Below are positions 62,019 through 64,000 of a stretch of DNA of 64,000 nucleotides, one piece after another. Origin of the DNA: Marinihelvus sp942491555 (GTDB lineage: Bacteria; Pseudomonadota; Gammaproteobacteria; Xanthomonadales; SZUA-36); assembly GCA_942491555.1 (NCBI GenBank), contig CALOBN010000001.1:186001-250000 (forward strand), read 5' to 3'. A program made the position numbers and the translations under genes. The notes under the pieces are model-generated. The model searched no databases. It saw nothing but the letters and a program-made list of their open reading frames with translations, and was not told the origin of the DNA. Position 1 is the first letter of the stretch. Every line of letters starts with the position of its first letter.

Positions 62019-64000
62019 TCAGAATGTCAGGTCGGCCCACAGCCCGGCATTAAAACCGATCGCATTAATACCGGAGCCGTATTCGCGGTAGTCCCGGTCA
62101 AACAGGTTGTCCAGGCGCAGGCCAAGCAGCAATGAGCCGCTTGCCTGCCACTGCACATGCAGATTGGCGGTTGCCCATCCCGGCGTGCCATTGGGGTCAA
62201 TACGCGGATCAAGCTGATCACGTGGGCTGAGCCGGTCCTGACGGCCGGCGAAGAGCATAAAGGGGATCAGTTGCCAGCGCTCCGCGGCCTGCCAGTTGAT
62301 ACCCAGGCGGCCATTGGGGGGTGGAATTCGACTTGCCGGCGCTGTCATGCCGGCATTGTCCTGTTCTTCACCCCAGGTGATATTCAGGCTGGCATCGACG
62401 CTCAGTTGTGCAAGCGGTGTCCAGCTGGTCATCATCTCGAAGCCGCGTATTGTCACCTTATCGCGGTTCTCGCTACGCACGATGATGCGTCCGCCGGGCG
62501 TCAGGTCACCCGTGGCCACCGAGGTAATCCGGTCCCGGTAATCCAGGACAAACACAAAAGCCTCCAGCTGCCAGTGATCACTGTCCAGCCGCAGTCCGAG
62601 ATCCACGCTCCACACACTCTCCGAATCCAGTTCAGTATTGGCAATATTGAAGCGGTTGCCCGGTCGCGGGCCAAAAGCGCCGAAATCAAACACATTGGGT
62701 GGTCTGAAACCGCGCCCGAGGTTGCTCAGTAGCTGCACTCCGGGCGTTAGCTCGTAGCGCAAGCGCAAATCACCGGTCACATCACCAAGATCGAGATTTA
62801 CCGGGGCCGTGACGGCCGAGCCGGGTAACTGAACCTTGAAACGGCTGTAACGCAGTCCGGAATCAATCCCCCAGCGGTTTTTCGACCACGCCAGGTTGAG
62901 ATACGCCGCTTCGCTGTCCATGGTGCTGTTATCGGGGAAGCGCGGAGTGACCGCTAATTCGGGTCCACCATCAATAAGGCGATTCTGCCGCGCGCTGCGC
63001 ACCGTGTCCCGATAAATTTCAAGGCCACCCACCAGCGTGACCGAGGCCGACGCCTGGCGGATGCCTTGCAGGGTCAGGCCGTTGAGCCGGCTGGTATTCT
63101 GCTCGGTACTGACGATGGGGCTGTCGAATTCCTGGATGATCCGGTCATCGTCAATGACCTGTTGGGCCAGGTTGATTTCGGCGCTGTCCAGCCAGGCGTC
63201 CGGATTGCTGTGCCGGTAACGGGCATGCACAAGGCTGCGGCGGTTTGGTTCATAGCTGTATTGACTCGCAGACGGTGTGGTCTGCCCAAAACCGGGAACC
63301 AGTTCATCGACGCGGGGCGTGGAAGGTTGCTCCAGGGTCTGGCCGGACAACATCCACTCGCCGAAGTCCCCGGCAGCTATCAGGAGCCGGGCATTGCCGG
63401 ATTGGGCCTCAAAACCGGATGGATTGATCCGTTCGCCACCGCCGATACGCCGGTCATGGCGTTTCTGCCAGCTGATACCCCCCGAGATGCTGCCACGGTC
63501 GTTACCGGCCGCACCCTCAAGGCGCGCGAAGGTGCCGCGGTCACCGCTGTCAAAGCTGCCGTAGGCGCGGCCTGTTTGCTCCACTGTACTGTTGTAAAAG
63601 TGAATTTCAGGCGTGAACAGCGCGACCACGCCGCCCATTGCGTCGGCCCCGTACAGGCTGCCGGCGGAACCGCGCAGAACTTCCACGCGCTCGATCAAGG
63701 CCGGATCGACCAGGCCGAGGTATTGATTGGGCGCGTCCCGGAAAAAAGCATTGTTGACCCTGATGCCATCCACCAGGTGCAGCACCTGTGAGCCAATAAG
63801 GCCGCGCACGATCGGAATGCCCTGACCCGGAGTGGTCTGCTGAAAAAAACTGCCGGGCGTACCGCGCAGGACGGCCGCAATCACCTGCGGCGAGTTGCGG
63901 CGAATGCGGGCCCCATCTGCCACCGTGACCGCGGCAGCCACGCGTGAGCGGGGCAGTGCCCGGCGCGAGGCCGTGACCACCACGATCTCCAGTGGATCAA
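62019..64000 (-). CDS. TonB-dependent outer-membrane receptor (5' end outside window)
   Basis: At least 660 residues; the start lies beyond base 64000. The visible N-terminus reads DPLEIVVTASRRALPRSR, a TonB-box-like element, then a plug domain with VLRGTPGSFFQQTTPGQGIP, IVRGLIGSQVLHLVDGIRVN and VEVLRGSAGSLYGADAMGGVV. The remaining about 500 residues form the beta barrel, ending in an aromatic terminal F (ADLTF), as required for outer-membrane insertion. Sequence style resembles BtuB/heme/siderophore receptors; the ligand cannot be read. Cobalamin would fit the B12-dependent metH in this genome, but that is only a guess. Confidence 0.9.
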   Translation of the reverse strand, partial: DPLEIVVVTASRRALPRSRVAAAVTVADGARIRRNSPQVIAAVLRGTPGSFFQQTTPGQGIPIVRGLIGSQVLHLVDGIRVNNAFFRDAPNQYLGLVDPALIERVEVLRGSAGSLYGADAMGGVVALFTPEIHFYNSTVEQTGRAYGSFDSGDRGTFARLEGAAGNDRGSISGGISWQKRHDRRIGGGERINPSGFEAQSGNARLLIAAGDFGEWMLSGQTLEQPSTPRVDELVPGFGQTTPSASQYSYEPNRRSLVHARYRHSNPDAWLDSAEINLAQQVIDDDRIIQEFDSPIVSTEQNTSRLNGLTLQGIRQASASVTLVGGLEIYRDTVRSARQNRLIDGGPELAVTPRFPDNSTMDSEAAYLNLAWSKNRWGIDSGLRYSRFKVQLPGSAVTAPVNLDLGDVTGDLRLRYELTPGVQLLSNLGRGFRPPNVFDFGAFGPRPGNRFNIANTELDSESVWSVDLGLRLDSDHWQLEAFVFVLDYRDRITSVATGDLTPGGRIIVRSENRDKVTIRGFEMMTSWTPLAQLSVDASLNITWGEEQDNAGMTAPASRIPPPNGRLGINWQAAERWQLIPFMLFAGRQDRLSPRDQLDPRIDPNGTPGWATANLHVQWQASGSLLLGLRLDNLFDRDYREYGSGINAIGFNAGLWADLTF

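Overview
The window reads as a stretch of gammaproteobacterial core chromosome. GC content is high by eye. I see no insertion sequence, prophage, CRISPR array, tRNA or rRNA. The lineage signal is the rpoE-rseA-rseB-rseC-mucD block followed by lepA-lepB-DUF4845-rnc-era-recO-pdxJ, plus purB-roxA, a Pseudomonas-type giant NAD-glutamate dehydrogenase and guaB-guaA-tadA. I cannot name a genus. The lifestyle suggested is an aerobic or facultative Gram-negative heterotroph with an outer membrane, a sigma-E envelope stress response and a complete 2-oxoglutarate dehydrogenase.

Layout. 1-1767: the first 22 codons of a Prx5-type peroxiredoxin, a single-domain response regulator and an AcuI/YhdH reductase, all on the minus strand. 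1881-7543: sucA-sucB-lpdA operon (minus), with palindromes upstream of sucA and a 14-bp hairpin between sucA and sucB. 7731-11794: purB-roxA (minus), divergent from fumC. 11859-14384: an autoregulated-looking minus-strand unit of an 82-residue membrane protein, a YtrA-type GntR repressor, an ABC ATPase and a permease, with an inverted repeat over its promoter. 14481-17212: FKBP isomerase, UDP-glucose dehydrogenase, DUF2058. 17245-21953: an ArsR-methyltransferase fusion regulator followed by metH, preceded by a 30-bp three-block palindrome. 22068-29992: acyl-CoA dehydrogenase, NAD-GDH, a short NAD kinase coupled to it, and a 5'-nucleotidase. 30053-33688: ALDH7-pyrD-murB (minus).

33831-50350 is one long plus-strand block. 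It starts with a sigma-E-like promoter in front of rpoE and continues through the Rse system, the MucD protease, LepA, signal peptidase, RNase III, Era, RecO, PdxJ, RlmD, a CYTH protein, NagZ, a hypoxanthine phosphoribosyltransferase and a FadH-like flavoenzyme. 50457-52092: a winged-helix regulator broken by a frameshift just before a Pro-Glu repeat tail, then a saccharopine-dehydrogenase-like reductase. 52082-55337: YigZ, a putative anti-sigma factor, an ECF sigma factor and XseA (minus). 55389-62003: an amidohydrolase lipoprotein, guaB-guaA, a 2OG-Fe(II) oxygenase with a coiled-coil tail, and tadA. 62019-64000: a TonB-dependent receptor running off the window.

Most genes are ordinary. The parts worth a second look are regulatory DNA (the palindromes before the ArsR-metH unit, the GntR-ABC unit and sucA, and the leader hairpin before guaBA), the frameshifted regulator, the oxygenase set between guaA and tadA, and two AT-rich rare-codon patches inside otherwise GC-rich genes. 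I did not find a clear new defence or mobile system.
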